Positions 17,736 through 26,355 of a DNA stretch of 64,000 bases are shown piece after piece. Below the pieces are notes generated by a model that was not told the DNA's origin, did not search any database, and saw only the letters and a list, made by a program, of their open reading frames with translations. A program made the translations under genes and the position numbers. Within the stretch, counting starts at the first letter, position 1. Each line of letters begins with the position of its first letter. Origin of the DNA: Methylopila sp. M107 (GTDB lineage Bacteria; Pseudomonadota; Alphaproteobacteria; Rhizobiales; Methylopilaceae); the NCBI RefSeq assembly GCF_000384475.1, contig NZ_ARWB01000001.1, positions 1,902,176 through 1,966,175 on the forward strand, in the 5' to 3' direction.

Positions 17736-18159
17736 GGCCGTTTCCTGTCAGGTCGTGTCGCGGAGCGTCGCCCGCGAAATCACCCAGAGAATAACCATCG
17801 GGCCGCCGGCCCCGATCTTGTCTCGACCCTCAATAGCCCGTCAACGCAAGGATTGGCGAGCATTTTGGATCGATGACGCTTCACGGATCGAGGACGCAGC
17901 CCAGCCGCTCCCGACGCGGGCGGCCAGTCTCGACGCCGGTCGAAGCCGAAGGTCGAGCCCTAAACCGTTCGGTCGCCGGCAGAACGCGGAAGGTTCATCG
18001 CCGGCGACGATTGTTTCCGGCCAGGGGATGGCGTCGCAAATCCGGCTCACCCGAGGTCCGAAGAGACCCAGATCTGGGGTGTATCCGCATTTTTCCGTAT
18101 AGCGCGTCGTTCAGGGCTCGTTAACCATAGGCGAATCGCTGCGATGGAGCGGACGCGCT
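17736..18159. other. Intergenic region between protease and small membrane protein genes
   Basis: This 424-bp gap separates divergent genes and must hold the promoter of the protease operon. I see no convincing -35/-10 pair, ECF promoter, RNA gene or conserved ORF in it. Confidence 0.5.
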
Positions 18160-18321
18160 ATGAATCTCGACGCTGATTTTCGTGCGGAAATAATGGCCGA
18201 ACGGGCCCGCGGACCGATCCGCGCCGCCTGCGCCTACCTTGCGCTCGCGGTGGGCGTGACCGGCACGCTCAGCGTCATCCCCACATTGATCGCGATCCTG
18301 GCGGCGCGCGGCTTCCAGTAA
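18160..18321 (+). CDS. Small single-pass membrane protein, 53 residues
   Basis: An ATG at 18160, preceded by GGAG at 18146-18149, opens a 53-codon frame ending at TAA 18319-18321. The product has a charged N-terminus (MNLDADFRAEIMAERARG) and then a run of about 28 hydrophobic residues (YLALAVGVTGTLSVIPTLIA and neighbours) ending AARGFQ. Codon use is ordinary for the window. I do not recognise a family. It could be a chance frame, but the clean membrane segment and ribosome site favour a real small protein. Confidence 0.42.
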   Translation: MNLDADFRAEIMAERARGPIRAACAYLALAVGVTGTLSVIPTLIAILAARGFQ

Positions 18322-18541
18322 AGCCCGCCACAGAGGAGCGTCCGGCCCGGTCTGGGAGAGGCTTTGCGCGGCCTTCGCCCACCATTCTGGCGCCGCCGCA
18401 TAAAACTTATGCACTGCACAAATAATAGTTCGCCGCGCTTGACGTCGCTATGTCTTTGGTGCGCCATTGACGAACCGGATGGATTGCCGCGAGCGGGGCG
18501 CGGGCATGTTCCGTCCTAGCGTCGCTTGAAGGAATTTAGCC

Positions 18542-19345
18542 ATGAGAAGACTAATCCTCGCCTCGGCCGCTCTGCTGATCGCGGGCGCCGCGCCAGCCGC
18601 GGCCGACGTGCTCTCCGACATCAAGTCCCGCGGCACGCTCGTCGTGGGCGTCAAGGCCGACTACAAGCCATTCGGCTTCCGCGACCCTTCGGGCAATATC
18701 GTCGGCATTGAGCCTGACCTCGCCGCCGACCTCGCCAAGCGCCTCGGCGTGAAGCTCGAGCTGGTGCCGGTCGTCGCTTCCAACCGCATCGAGTTCCTCA
18801 ACCAGGGCAAGATCGACATCGTGATCGCGACGATGTCGGACAAGCCGGAGCGCAGGAAGAGCGTGACGGCGATCGATCCGCAGTACTATTCGGACTCGGT
18901 CAACATCCTGATGAACCAGAAGGCCAAATACGCCGACTGGGAGTCGCTCAAGGGCAAGACGATCTGCGCCACCTCTGGCTCCTTCTACAACAAGGAAGTC
19001 GAGTCGAAGTACGGCGTGACCATCAAGGCGTTCGACGGCTCGGAAAAGCCGCTGTTCGCGCTGAAGCAGGGCGAGTGCCTCGGCTACCTGTACGACCAGA
19101 CCTTCGTGCAGGGTAAGCTGCTCGATGACGAGTGGAAGTCCGGATACTACATGCCGCTGCCGGGCATTCTCGAGACGCCGTGGATCATGGCCGTGAAGAC
19201 CGGCGAAGAGGGTCTCGCCAAATTCCTCTCCGACACCACCCAGGACTGGTTCAAGCAGGGCACGGTGATCGAGGAAGAGAAGAAGTGGGGCATCCAGTCG
19301 ACCGACTATTCGAAGCGGATGCACGAGAAAGCCAAGGGCAGCTGA
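18542..19345 (+). CDS. Polar amino acid ABC transporter substrate-binding protein
   Basis: Periplasmic receptor of 267 residues in the family 3 solute-binding group. The signal peptide ends near AAA-DV (residue 22). The family signature IEPDLAADLAKRLGVKLELV starts near residue 60, and the receptor lobes contain GKIDIVIATMSDKPERR. AAGGA lies 8 bases before the ATG. The gene is followed by a terminator-like hairpin and then two permeases and an ATPase, forming a complete importer. The ligand cannot be read from sequence; glutamate/aspartate/glutamine-type is likely. Confidence 0.92.
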   Translation: MRRLILASAALLIAGAAPAAADVLSDIKSRGTLVVGVKADYKPFGFRDPSGNIVGIEPDLAADLAKRLGVKLELVPVVASNRIEFLNQGKIDIVIATMSDKPERRKSVTAIDPQYYSDSVNILMNQKAKYADWESLKGKTICATSGSFYNKEVESKYGVTIKAFDGSEKPLFALKQGECLGYLYDQTFVQGKLLDDEWKSGYYMPLPGILETPWIMAVKTGEEGLAKFLSDTTQDWFKQGTVIEEEKKWGIQSTDYSKRMHEKAKGS

Positions 19346-19352
19346 TCTGATG

Positions 19353-19391
19353 CGGGCCGGTCGGGGTAAACCTCGTCCGGCCCGTTTCATT
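19353..19391 (+). terminator. Terminator-like hairpin after the amino acid binding protein
   Basis: CGGGCCGG (19353-19360) pairs with CCGGCCCG (19377-19384) and is followed by TTTCATTT. It probably reduces read-through into the permease genes. Confidence 0.6.
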
Positions 19392-19542
19392 TCCGGAAGT
19401 CGGCGGGCGTCGCCCGCCTGAACGGCTAAGGTTCAGAGTTCGAAGGACGCTCGGGGCAGATGGCGGCGTATCGGCGCGCAATGCGGAGCAACTCCGCTCC
19501 CACGAAAACGATGATCATGGCAGGTTCGGGGGCCGTTCGCTG

Positions 19543-20319
19543 ATGGAAGGCGCAGAGCACCTCGACGCGATCCAGACGTTCGGCGTCTGGCTGCGCGACA
19601 CGGCCGGGATCAACCTCACAATCCTCTACGACGCGGTCGATCGCTGGAAGTTCATCTCCGGCATCGGCATGACGATCTGGCTCAGCGTCGTCAGCCTGTT
19701 CTTCAGCGTCATTATCGGCGTCGTCGGCGCCTGGGCGCAGGGGTCGGACTACAAGTGGATCCGCTGGCTGATCAACGGCTTCATCGTGATCTTCCGCAAC
19801 ACGCCGCCGCTGGTGCAGATCTTCTTCTTCTATTTCGGCATCGCGAACCTGCTGCCCGGCATCGAAGACGCCGACGGCATGCGCGCGCCGCTGTTCACCA
19901 ACGTGCAGTGGGCGATCATCTCGCTGTCGCTGTTCGCCGGCGCCTTCAACATCGAGATCTTCCGCTCCGGCATCGAGGCGGTGCCGAACTCGACCAAGGA
20001 GGCGGCCGCCGCGCTCGGCTACACGCGGCTCGGCACCTATCGCCACATCGTGCTGCCGCTCGCGATCCGCGTCTGCCTGCCGGCGCTCAACAACAACCTC
20101 GTCAACCTGCTGAAGACCACCTCGCTCGCCTACGCCATCGCGGTGCCGGAGCTGCTCTACGCGTCGAAGAACATCTGGACCGACGCGCAGAACGTCCCGA
20201 CCATGATGGTCGTGCTGCTGTTCACCTATGTGGCGCTGGTCGGCGTGCTGGTCTGGGCGATGAACCGCTGGGAGCGCTCCATGGCCGTGCCCGGCTACGG
20301 ACAGGGAGGCGGCCGATGA
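19543..20319 (+). CDS. Amino acid ABC transporter permease (HisM/GlnP family), subunit 1
   Basis: Membrane permease of 258 residues. It has several hydrophobic helices, the N-terminal family segment FRNTPPLVQIFFFYFGI near residue 85, and the coupling loop EAVPNSTKEAAAALGYTRLGTY followed by IVLPLAIR. The stop overlaps the next permease start as ATGA, so the two subunits are made together and should form a heterodimeric channel. Confidence 0.93.
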   Translation: MEGAEHLDAIQTFGVWLRDTAGINLTILYDAVDRWKFISGIGMTIWLSVVSLFFSVIIGVVGAWAQGSDYKWIRWLINGFIVIFRNTPPLVQIFFFYFGIANLLPGIEDADGMRAPLFTNVQWAIISLSLFAGAFNIEIFRSGIEAVPNSTKEAAAALGYTRLGTYRHIVLPLAIRVCLPALNNNLVNLLKTTSLAYAIAVPELLYASKNIWTDAQNVPTMMVVLLFTYVALVGVLVWAMNRWERSMAVPGYGQGGGR

Positions 20320-21227
20320 GCGCGACGATGTTCGCCCGCGACGCCCGCTTCGAGCAGGCTCCGACCACGGACCTCCCGGTGCTGCTGCCGCCACGGCCGC
20401 GCGAGCCGGTCGGCTGGCCGGTCCTGACCACGCGCCACGCGCTGTTCTTCGCAGGCGTCGTGCTGATCTGCGCGGGCGCGGCCTTCGCCCAGGCGCCCGA
20501 CGCCCCGCCCGCCTCGGCCTCCGAGGCGCTGATCTCGGCCCCCGCCACGCCGCTCTCGGTCGTGATCAAATGGGCGCCGGTTCTCTTGAAGGGCTTTCTG
20601 TTCAACATCGTGATCTCGGTCGCCGCGATGGCGCTCGGCACGTTTCTCGGCCTGCTGCTCGGCCTCGGCCAGATCAGCCTGAAGCCATGGATCAAGAAGA
20701 CCGCGTGGTTCGTCACGCAGTTCTTCCGCAACTCGCCGTGGCTGGTGCTGCTGTTCTTCGCGATGTTCATGATCCCGTTCGAGTTCAACCTGTTCGGGCT
20801 GCGCATCCCGCTGCCGGACTGGTTCAAGGCGATCATCGGTTTCTCCCTGCCCGTCATGGCCAACGTCTCGGAGCTTTTGCGCGGCGCCATCCGCTCGCTG
20901 CCGAGCGGGCAGTGGGAGGCGTCGGAGTCGCTCGCCTTCACCCGCACCCAGACGATCTGGAAGATCATCCTGCCGCAATGCGTGAAGCGCATGCTGCCGC
21001 CGTGGATGAATCTCTACTCGCTGATCACCATGGCGACGGTGCTGGCCTCGATCGTCGGTGTCGGCGAGATGCTGACGCTGACCGCGCAGGTCCACGCCGC
21101 CGAGGGCGGACGGCCGGAGCTGTTCGCGCCGCTCTACGGCTTCGCGGGCCTCTGCTTCTTCGCCTACTGCTATCCGATTTCGAAGTTCACGCAGCGGCTC
21201 GAACGCCGCTTCAACGTCAAGACCTGA
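20316..21227 (+). CDS. Amino acid ABC transporter permease, subunit 2
   Basis: Permease of 303 residues. A long N-terminal section (first 85 residues) includes one helix and an Ala/Pro-rich loop that is larger than usual. The core has FFRNSPWLVLLFFAMFMI and the coupling loop RSLPSGQWEASESLAFTRTQ followed by IILPQCVKRMLPP. It starts inside the stop of the first permease and ends 15 bp before the ATPase gene. Confidence 0.92.
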   Translation: MSATMFARDARFEQAPTTDLPVLLPPRPREPVGWPVLTTRHALFFAGVVLICAGAAFAQAPDAPPASASEALISAPATPLSVVIKWAPVLLKGFLFNIVISVAAMALGTFLGLLLGLGQISLKPWIKKTAWFVTQFFRNSPWLVLLFFAMFMIPFEFNLFGLRIPLPDWFKAIIGFSLPVMANVSELLRGAIRSLPSGQWEASESLAFTRTQTIWKIILPQCVKRMLPPWMNLYSLITMATVLASIVGVGEMLTLTAQVHAAEGGRPELFAPLYGFAGLCFFAYCYPISKFTQRLERRFNVKT

Positions 21228-21242
21228 CGAGGAGACGCCCAG

Positions 21243-22013
21243 TTGGCCACCGCTCCCGCGCCCGCCCCGGCCTGGACTCCGGACGAACCCATCATTCGCG
21301 TGAGGGACGTCCACAAGTCCTTCGGCTCCTTCGAGGTGCTGAAGGGTATGTCGATGGACGTGAAGAAGGGCGAGGCGATCTGCATCATCGGCCCGTCCGG
21401 CTCCGGCAAGTCGACGCTGATCCGTTGCATGAACGCGCTCGTCGACATCACCAAGGGCTCGATCACGGTCGAGAACCAGGAGGTCAACGACCCGAACCTC
21501 GACAAGCTGAAGCTGCGCCGCAAGGTCGGCATGGTGTTCCAGCAGTACAACCTGTTCCCGCACAAGACCGCGCTGCAGAACGTCATGATGGCGCCCATCA
21601 ACGTGCTGAAGCAGGACAAGCGCGAGGTCGAGGAGCGGGCGAGAAAGCTGATCGCCAAGGTGAGGCTGACCGGCAAGGAGAACAACTATCCGGGCGAGCT
21701 TTCCGGCGGCCAGCAGCAGCGCGTCGCGATCGCCCGCTCGCTCGCCATGCGGCCCGACATCATGCTGTTCGACGAGGTGACCGCGGCGCTCGACCCGGAG
21801 ACCGTGAAGGAGGTGCTGGTCACCATCCGCGATCTCGCGGAAGAGGGCATGACCTGCCTGCTCGTGACCCACGAGATGAAGTTCGCGCGCGACGTCGCCG
21901 ACCACATCTACTTCACCGACAAGGGCGTCATCGTCGAGCACGCGCGGCCTGCCGAGTTCTTCGACAACCCGAAGGACGAACGGACGAAGACGTTTCTGGG
22001 ACAGATTCTGTAA
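21243..22013 (+). CDS. Amino acid ABC transporter ATP-binding protein (GlnQ/HisP family)
   Basis: ATPase of 256 residues that powers the preceding permease pair. The start is TTG at 21243 with GAGGAG 8 bases upstream; no in-frame ATG precedes the core. Walker A is GPSGSGKS, the Q-loop is MVFQQYNLFPH, the signature is LSGGQQQRVAIARSLA, Walker B is IMLFDEVTAALDPE, and the switch His is in LLVTHEM. All are intact. Confidence 0.95.
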   Translation: MATAPAPAPAWTPDEPIIRVRDVHKSFGSFEVLKGMSMDVKKGEAICIIGPSGSGKSTLIRCMNALVDITKGSITVENQEVNDPNLDKLKLRRKVGMVFQQYNLFPHKTALQNVMMAPINVLKQDKREVEERARKLIAKVRLTGKENNYPGELSGGQQQRVAIARSLAMRPDIMLFDEVTAALDPETVKEVLVTIRDLAEEGMTCLLVTHEMKFARDVADHIYFTDKGVIVEHARPAEFFDNPKDERTKTFLGQIL

Positions 22014-22072
22014 CCCGGCGACCCCTGCGGCCGCATTACATGTTCGAGGCTGAGGCCTCGCAGGATTGAACC

Positions 22073-22166
22073 CGTCATCCCCCGGCTTGTCCGGGGGATC
22101 CACGCCGGATCGTCGAACGCCGCGCATCGGAAAGCCTGGATGCCCCGGACAAGCCGGGGCACGACG
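22073..22166. repeat. Palindromic repeat family B (after amino acid transporter)
   Basis: CGTCATCCCCCGGCTTGTCC with an inverted right end GCCGGGGCACGACG. One base of the right terminus differs from the usual ATGACG. Confidence 0.8.
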
Positions 22167-22238
22167 AAGCTGGTCGCTCGGACGTTGCTCTCTCGCCTTC
22201 CGCCTTCAATCCGCCGCCGATGAGCGCGACGACGATTC

Positions 22239-22736
22239 ATGCCCGACCTCGTGAAGCGCCTCGCGTCCTTTCCGCTCGCCGCCGTCCTCCTCGCCTATGA
22301 AGCGCTCGACGCCGTGTTCGGCCCTGTCGTCCGGCCGGCGCTCGCCTGGCTTGGTTCGCTCCGTATCTTCGCAGCCATCGGGCGCGCCATCGCGGCGTGC
22401 CCGCCTTACGCGGTGCTGGCGATGCTCGCCGTTCCGTTCGCGATCATCGAGCCGCTCAAGGTTTTGGCGCTGTGGTGGATGGCCTCGGGCCACCTCGTGA
22501 CCGGGTTGTTCGCGCTCGCGGCGGCCCACCTCGCCTCGATCTTCATCTGCGAGCGCATCTTCCACGCCGGCAAGGCGAAGCTGCTCACGATCGGCTGGTT
22601 CGCGCGCGGCTACGGCGTCGTGGCGCGGGTCCGCGATCGGGCGCTCGCCTGGGTCAAGGCCACGGCCGCCTGGCGCTCCTGCGCGGGCCTCGCCGCGAAA
22701 ATCCACGCCGGCTTCGCGAGACGTCTCGGAGCCTGA
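22239..22736 (+). CDS. Hypothetical membrane protein, 165 residues
   Basis: Hydrophobic protein with about three membrane segments, including LASFPLAAVLLAYEALDAVF near the start, YAVLAMLAVPFAIIEPLKVL near residue 60, and HLVTGLFALAAAHLASIFIC near 90. A basic, amphipathic C-terminus (RVRDRALAWVKATAAWRS) follows. Similar small proteins are common in Hyphomicrobiales, but I know of no defined function. It lies alone between two palindromic repeats. Confidence 0.7.
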   Translation: MPDLVKRLASFPLAAVLLAYEALDAVFGPVVRPALAWLGSLRIFAAIGRAIAACPPYAVLAMLAVPFAIIEPLKVLALWWMASGHLVTGLFALAAAHLASIFICERIFHAGKAKLLTIGWFARGYGVVARVRDRALAWVKATAAWRSCAGLAAKIHAGFARRLGA

Positions 22737-22766
22737 AGCGCTATCGCACCGGTCACTCTATGAGGC

Positions 22767-22858
22767 CGTCATGACCGGCGGAGCCGGGCATCCACGACTT
22801 AATGAGATCGTCGGGCTATACGCCAAAGTCGTGGATACCCGCGAAGGCGGGCATGACG
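22767..22858. repeat. Palindromic repeat family B (before YhaN-like gene)
   Basis: Subtype with ATCCACGACTT and AAGTCGTGGAT inner arms and CGTCATG/CATGACG ends, as at 12583-12678 (inside ureF) and 53730-53823. Confidence 0.8.
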
Positions 22859-22892
22859 GTCGAGACGACCCCCGCTCTAACTGAAAAATTCT

Positions 22893-25800
22893 CTACGGCG
22901 CGATCTCGATCACGTCGACGGCCGGCCCGAGCGTCGACCGCGCGGTCTCGACCACCGCGCGGTGATGGGTGAACAGGATTGGCTGAACGTTCGCGCCGAT
23001 CTCGGCGAGCGCCTTAAGACCGTTCGCCGTGCGGGCGTCGTCGAAGCTCGCGAACAGGTCGTCGCCGATGAATGGCGCGGGCTCCGCGCGCGCGGCGTAG
23101 TCTTCCAGCGCCGCGAGGCGAAGCGCGAGGTAGAACTGGTCGCGCGTGCCTTCGCTCATGCCGCGCGTGTGGACGTTCTCGCCCGTGGCGCGGCGGCCGA
23201 ACAGCACGATGGCGTCGTTCTCGTAGTCCTCCGCAAATCCCGAAAAGGCGCCGCCCGTCAGCGTCGCGAACAGTCGGCCAGCGCGCTCCAGCGTCGGGCT
23301 CCTGTCCTGCGTCCGCGCACGGTCGATCGCGGCGCCGAGCAGCAGGCTCGCGAGCTTCGCCACCGACCATTCGCGCGCCATCTCGTAGAGCGCGGCGCCG
23401 GCGGCGCGGCCCTCGGCCGCCGCCCGCTCGGCCCCCGCGCCGCCGAGCGCGTCGCGGTTCGCGCGGGCGGCGTGCAGCTCGGCCCAGGCCTGCTGCGCCT
23501 CGCGGTCCGCCCTCTCCTCGGCGAGCCGCGCGGTTTCCGCCTCGGCGAGCGCGGCGTCCGGATCGAACCCGTCGAGTTCGGCGAGAAGCGCCGCCTCGTC
23601 GATCGCGCCGCCGAGCCGTAGCAGCTGGTCGCGCCGTTCCACCGCGACGCCGTAGAGCCGCGAACGCTCGGCGATGCGCGGCAGCAGCGCACGTAGCTCG
23701 GAGGCGGGCGCGATCGGCGCGGACGCCAGATCCAGCGCGGACGCCGCTTCCACGGCGGCGCGCTCGGCGGTCGCCAGTCCCCTCCCCGCCTCGTCGCGGC
23801 GCTGGCATGCGTCCTCGAAGCGCGCCTCGGCCGCGCGCGCCGCGATCAGCCTCTTGCCGAGCCGCTCGGCGGCGGACTGCGGCGGCAAATCGGCGAGTTC
23901 GGCCGCGAAGGCGCTCACCAGCTTCTCGACGCGGTCGCGAAATTCCGTCGCGTCGCGCTCCATGCCGCGGATGCGGCGGGCGAGCGTCTGGCGCTGGTCG
24001 ACGAGACCGGGCGCCTCGCGCCAGGCGGCCAGCGCCGCCTCTGCGGCGTTGAACGACACGTCGGGTCCAAGGCCGAGGCGGGGCAGCGCCGCGATCCAAC
24101 CGGCGCGCCAGCCTTCTTCACGCGCCGCGATCTCGACCACGTCGCGCTCGCACTCGCCGAGACGCCGCTCCGCCTCGCCGATCTGCGCCTCGAGCGCGCT
24201 CTGCTGCTGCCATCGGTCGGCGAGCGCGTTGAGGCGCCGCTCGACGCCCTGCCCGAGCGCGACCGTATCGGGGCGATCCGCGACGTCGATCCCGACAGCG
24301 CTGGCGAGCGCCTCGAGCGCCGGACGCAGATCGCGCTCGACCGCGTCGAGCCGCGCGAGCGCCGCCCCGCGCCGATCGACCGTCTCGCGCTTCTCGAACA
24401 GCCCCGAGAGCTCCTTGCGCCAGCCCTCCATCTCGTCCGGAGCGCCGGGCGACACGCCGAACTCACGCCAGGCCGAGGCCCAATCTTCGGCGAATGCCGC
24501 CGCGCGCGCGTCGACCGCGGCGCGCTCTGCCGTGACGTCTTCGCGTTCGACGCCAAGCTCGACCCGGCGGCGTTCGAGCTCGGCGAGCCGGACGGCGCGA
24601 CGCGCGTCCTCGGCGACGCGGTCGGCCAGCCGGTCGGCCTCCGCGACGGCGGCCTCATAGTCTGCGACGTCAACTGCGCGGGCGCCGCTGCGTGCATCGG
24701 TCGACAGAGCGAGCCGAAGTCGCGCCCACAGCCCGTCGCGCGCGTCGCGGGCGGCGCGGATGGTTTCGGGCGAAGCGATCGGCCCGACGGCCCCGAGCCG
24801 CGTGAGCTCCGCCGAAATCTTGCGGTCCTCCGTCGAGCGCGCCGCCGCCAGTTCGTCGACCCGCGCGCGGTCGAGCCCGATACGGTCGTGGTCCCGGCGC
24901 ATCCGCGCGATCCACTCAGCCGAGGGCGTCGGCAGGGACGCCAACCGCTCCAGATCGTCGACCGGCGGCGAGAGCCGCGCCGCGGCCCCGGTCAATGCAT
25001 CTACGTCGCGCGCATGCTCCTCGGTCAGCTCCGCGCGCCGGTCGACGCTTCGAAGCTGCGGGCCGAGAGCCGAAAAGGCCTCGCGCAACGGCTTCGGGTC
25101 TTGGACGCGGTCGGCGCCGCGCTGCGCCGCGAGCGCGTCGAGCCTTGCGCGCTCCACTCCGCGCTGACGCGCCGCGACATCGCGCGCATGGGCGATCTCG
25201 CGCCCTTGGAGCAGCAGTCCCGCAAGCTCGCTCCGCGCCGCGTCGGTCGGCAGCATTGTCTCGATCGAGACGTCGGCTTCAAGGCCGAGACGGCGCGCGA
25301 GGCGCGCGAGCCCCTCGTCGATCTCCTCCGCTTCGCGGCGGACGCGCGGCAGGTCCGTCCCGCTCTTGGCGAAGGCGCCGGAGTCGCGCACCAGCGCCTC
25401 AATCTCGCCGGCGGCCGCAAGCGCCGCTTCGTCGAGGCGGACGCGCGCGAGGTCTTCCTCGGCCAGCCGCAGGGCATCCGCCGCCCGCGCCCGCACCTTG
25501 TCGGCGTCCTCGGCGTGATCGAGCCTTGCGCCGAGAGTGCGGACGGTCTCGGCGGAAAGCTCCGGCGCGTCGCCGAACTCGTCGAGCGCGCGGCGCGCCT
25601 GCGACAAGTCCAGCGCCGCGCCATGCGCGCGAGACAGCCGTTCCAGCCGCGCGCGCTCGGTGCGGAACCGGCTCCGCTCCGCTTCGAGCGCCCTGTGGCG
25701 CTCCTCCAGCGCCCCGATCTCGTCGTTCAGGCGCTTCCATTGCGTCGCGCCGAGCTCGTTGTCGCGCAGCGCCTTCTGGGCGTCCTTTAGGCGGTTCGAC

Positions 25801-26351
25801 AGGACGTTGAACGGCCGCTTGCTCGCCTGCGGACTGAACAGGCCGTCGGCCTCCGCGTCGAAGGCGCGGCGGAGCGTCTCGACGCCGCGCAGGCCCGACG
25901 CCGCGGCGAACAGGCTCGCGGCCCCGTCGCCCTCGCTCGACAGGAGATCCTCGGCGCCCTGGCGCAGACTGTCGGAAGCGAGCCCGAAGGCGCGCTCAAA
26001 GGTCTCTCGGGTGAGCTGGCCGACGAACGGGGCGAGCAGGTCGTCGCGCAGCGGCTGTTCGTCGGCGCCGATCAGCGTCGCCTTGTTGCCCTTGCGGCGC
26101 CGAAAGGAGAGCGCCTCGCCCCTCGACGAAGCGATCTCCGCCCCGAGCCGTAGCTCCGTCGTCGCGTGGCGGAAGGCGAAGTCCGTGCGGGCCGCGAAGC
26201 CGAACAGCAGGTCGCCGACGGCCGACAGCGCCGAGCTCTTGCCGGCCTCGTTTGGCCCATAGACCACATGCACTTTGGCGTCCGGTCGGAAGGCCAGCGA
26301 GCGGCCTTCGAACGCGCCGTATTTTTCGAGATCGAGCCGCAGCAGCCGCAT
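22893..26351 (-). CDS. SMC-like ATPase, YhaN family (DNA repair)
   Basis: Large ATPase of 1152 residues with the layout of SbcC/Rad50-like proteins. The N-terminal nucleotide site has YGPNEAGKSSALSAVGDLLFG (Walker A around residues 31-38), preceded by the AAA23-type MRLLRLDLEKYGAFEG. Long Ala/Glu/Arg-rich helical coiled coils run from about 200 to 970. The C-terminal half-site has SEGTRDQFYLALRLAALE (signature) and PFIGDDLFASFDD (Walker B). It pairs with the nuclease gene 4 bp upstream. The presumed role is processing of DNA ends, by analogy with SbcCD. YhaN itself is less well characterised. Confidence 0.88.
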   Translation of the reverse strand: MRLLRLDLEKYGAFEGRSLAFRPDAKVHVVYGPNEAGKSSALSAVGDLLFGFAARTDFAFRHATTELRLGAEIASSRGEALSFRRRKGNKATLIGADEQPLRDDLLAPFVGQLTRETFERAFGLASDSLRQGAEDLLSSEGDGAASLFAAASGLRGVETLRRAFDAEADGLFSPQASKRPFNVLSNRLKDAQKALRDNELGATQWKRLNDEIGALEERHRALEAERSRFRTERARLERLSRAHGAALDLSQARRALDEFGDAPELSAETVRTLGARLDHAEDADKVRARAADALRLAEEDLARVRLDEAALAAAGEIEALVRDSGAFAKSGTDLPRVRREAEEIDEGLARLARRLGLEADVSIETMLPTDAARSELAGLLLQGREIAHARDVAARQRGVERARLDALAAQRGADRVQDPKPLREAFSALGPQLRSVDRRAELTEEHARDVDALTGAAARLSPPVDDLERLASLPTPSAEWIARMRRDHDRIGLDRARVDELAAARSTEDRKISAELTRLGAVGPIASPETIRAARDARDGLWARLRLALSTDARSGARAVDVADYEAAVAEADRLADRVAEDARRAVRLAELERRRVELGVEREDVTAERAAVDARAAAFAEDWASAWREFGVSPGAPDEMEGWRKELSGLFEKRETVDRRGAALARLDAVERDLRPALEALASAVGIDVADRPDTVALGQGVERRLNALADRWQQQSALEAQIGEAERRLGECERDVVEIAAREEGWRAGWIAALPRLGLGPDVSFNAAEAALAAWREAPGLVDQRQTLARRIRGMERDATEFRDRVEKLVSAFAAELADLPPQSAAERLGKRLIAARAAEARFEDACQRRDEAGRGLATAERAAVEAASALDLASAPIAPASELRALLPRIAERSRLYGVAVERRDQLLRLGGAIDEAALLAELDGFDPDAALAEAETARLAEERADREAQQAWAELHAARANRDALGGAGAERAAAEGRAAGAALYEMAREWSVAKLASLLLGAAIDRARTQDRSPTLERAGRLFATLTGGAFSGFAEDYENDAIVLFGRRATGENVHTRGMSEGTRDQFYLALRLAALEDYAARAEPAPFIGDDLFASFDDARTANGLKALAEIGANVQPILFTHHRAVVETARSTLGPAVDVIEIAP

Positions 26352-26355
26352 CGGT

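Noticed and set aside
19755-22069. Two long rightward frames over the amino acid permease and ATPase genes
   Set aside because: The 19755 frame reads permease 1 out of frame before reaching the true permease 2 frame at 20316. The 20570 frame is a shadow of the ATPase region.
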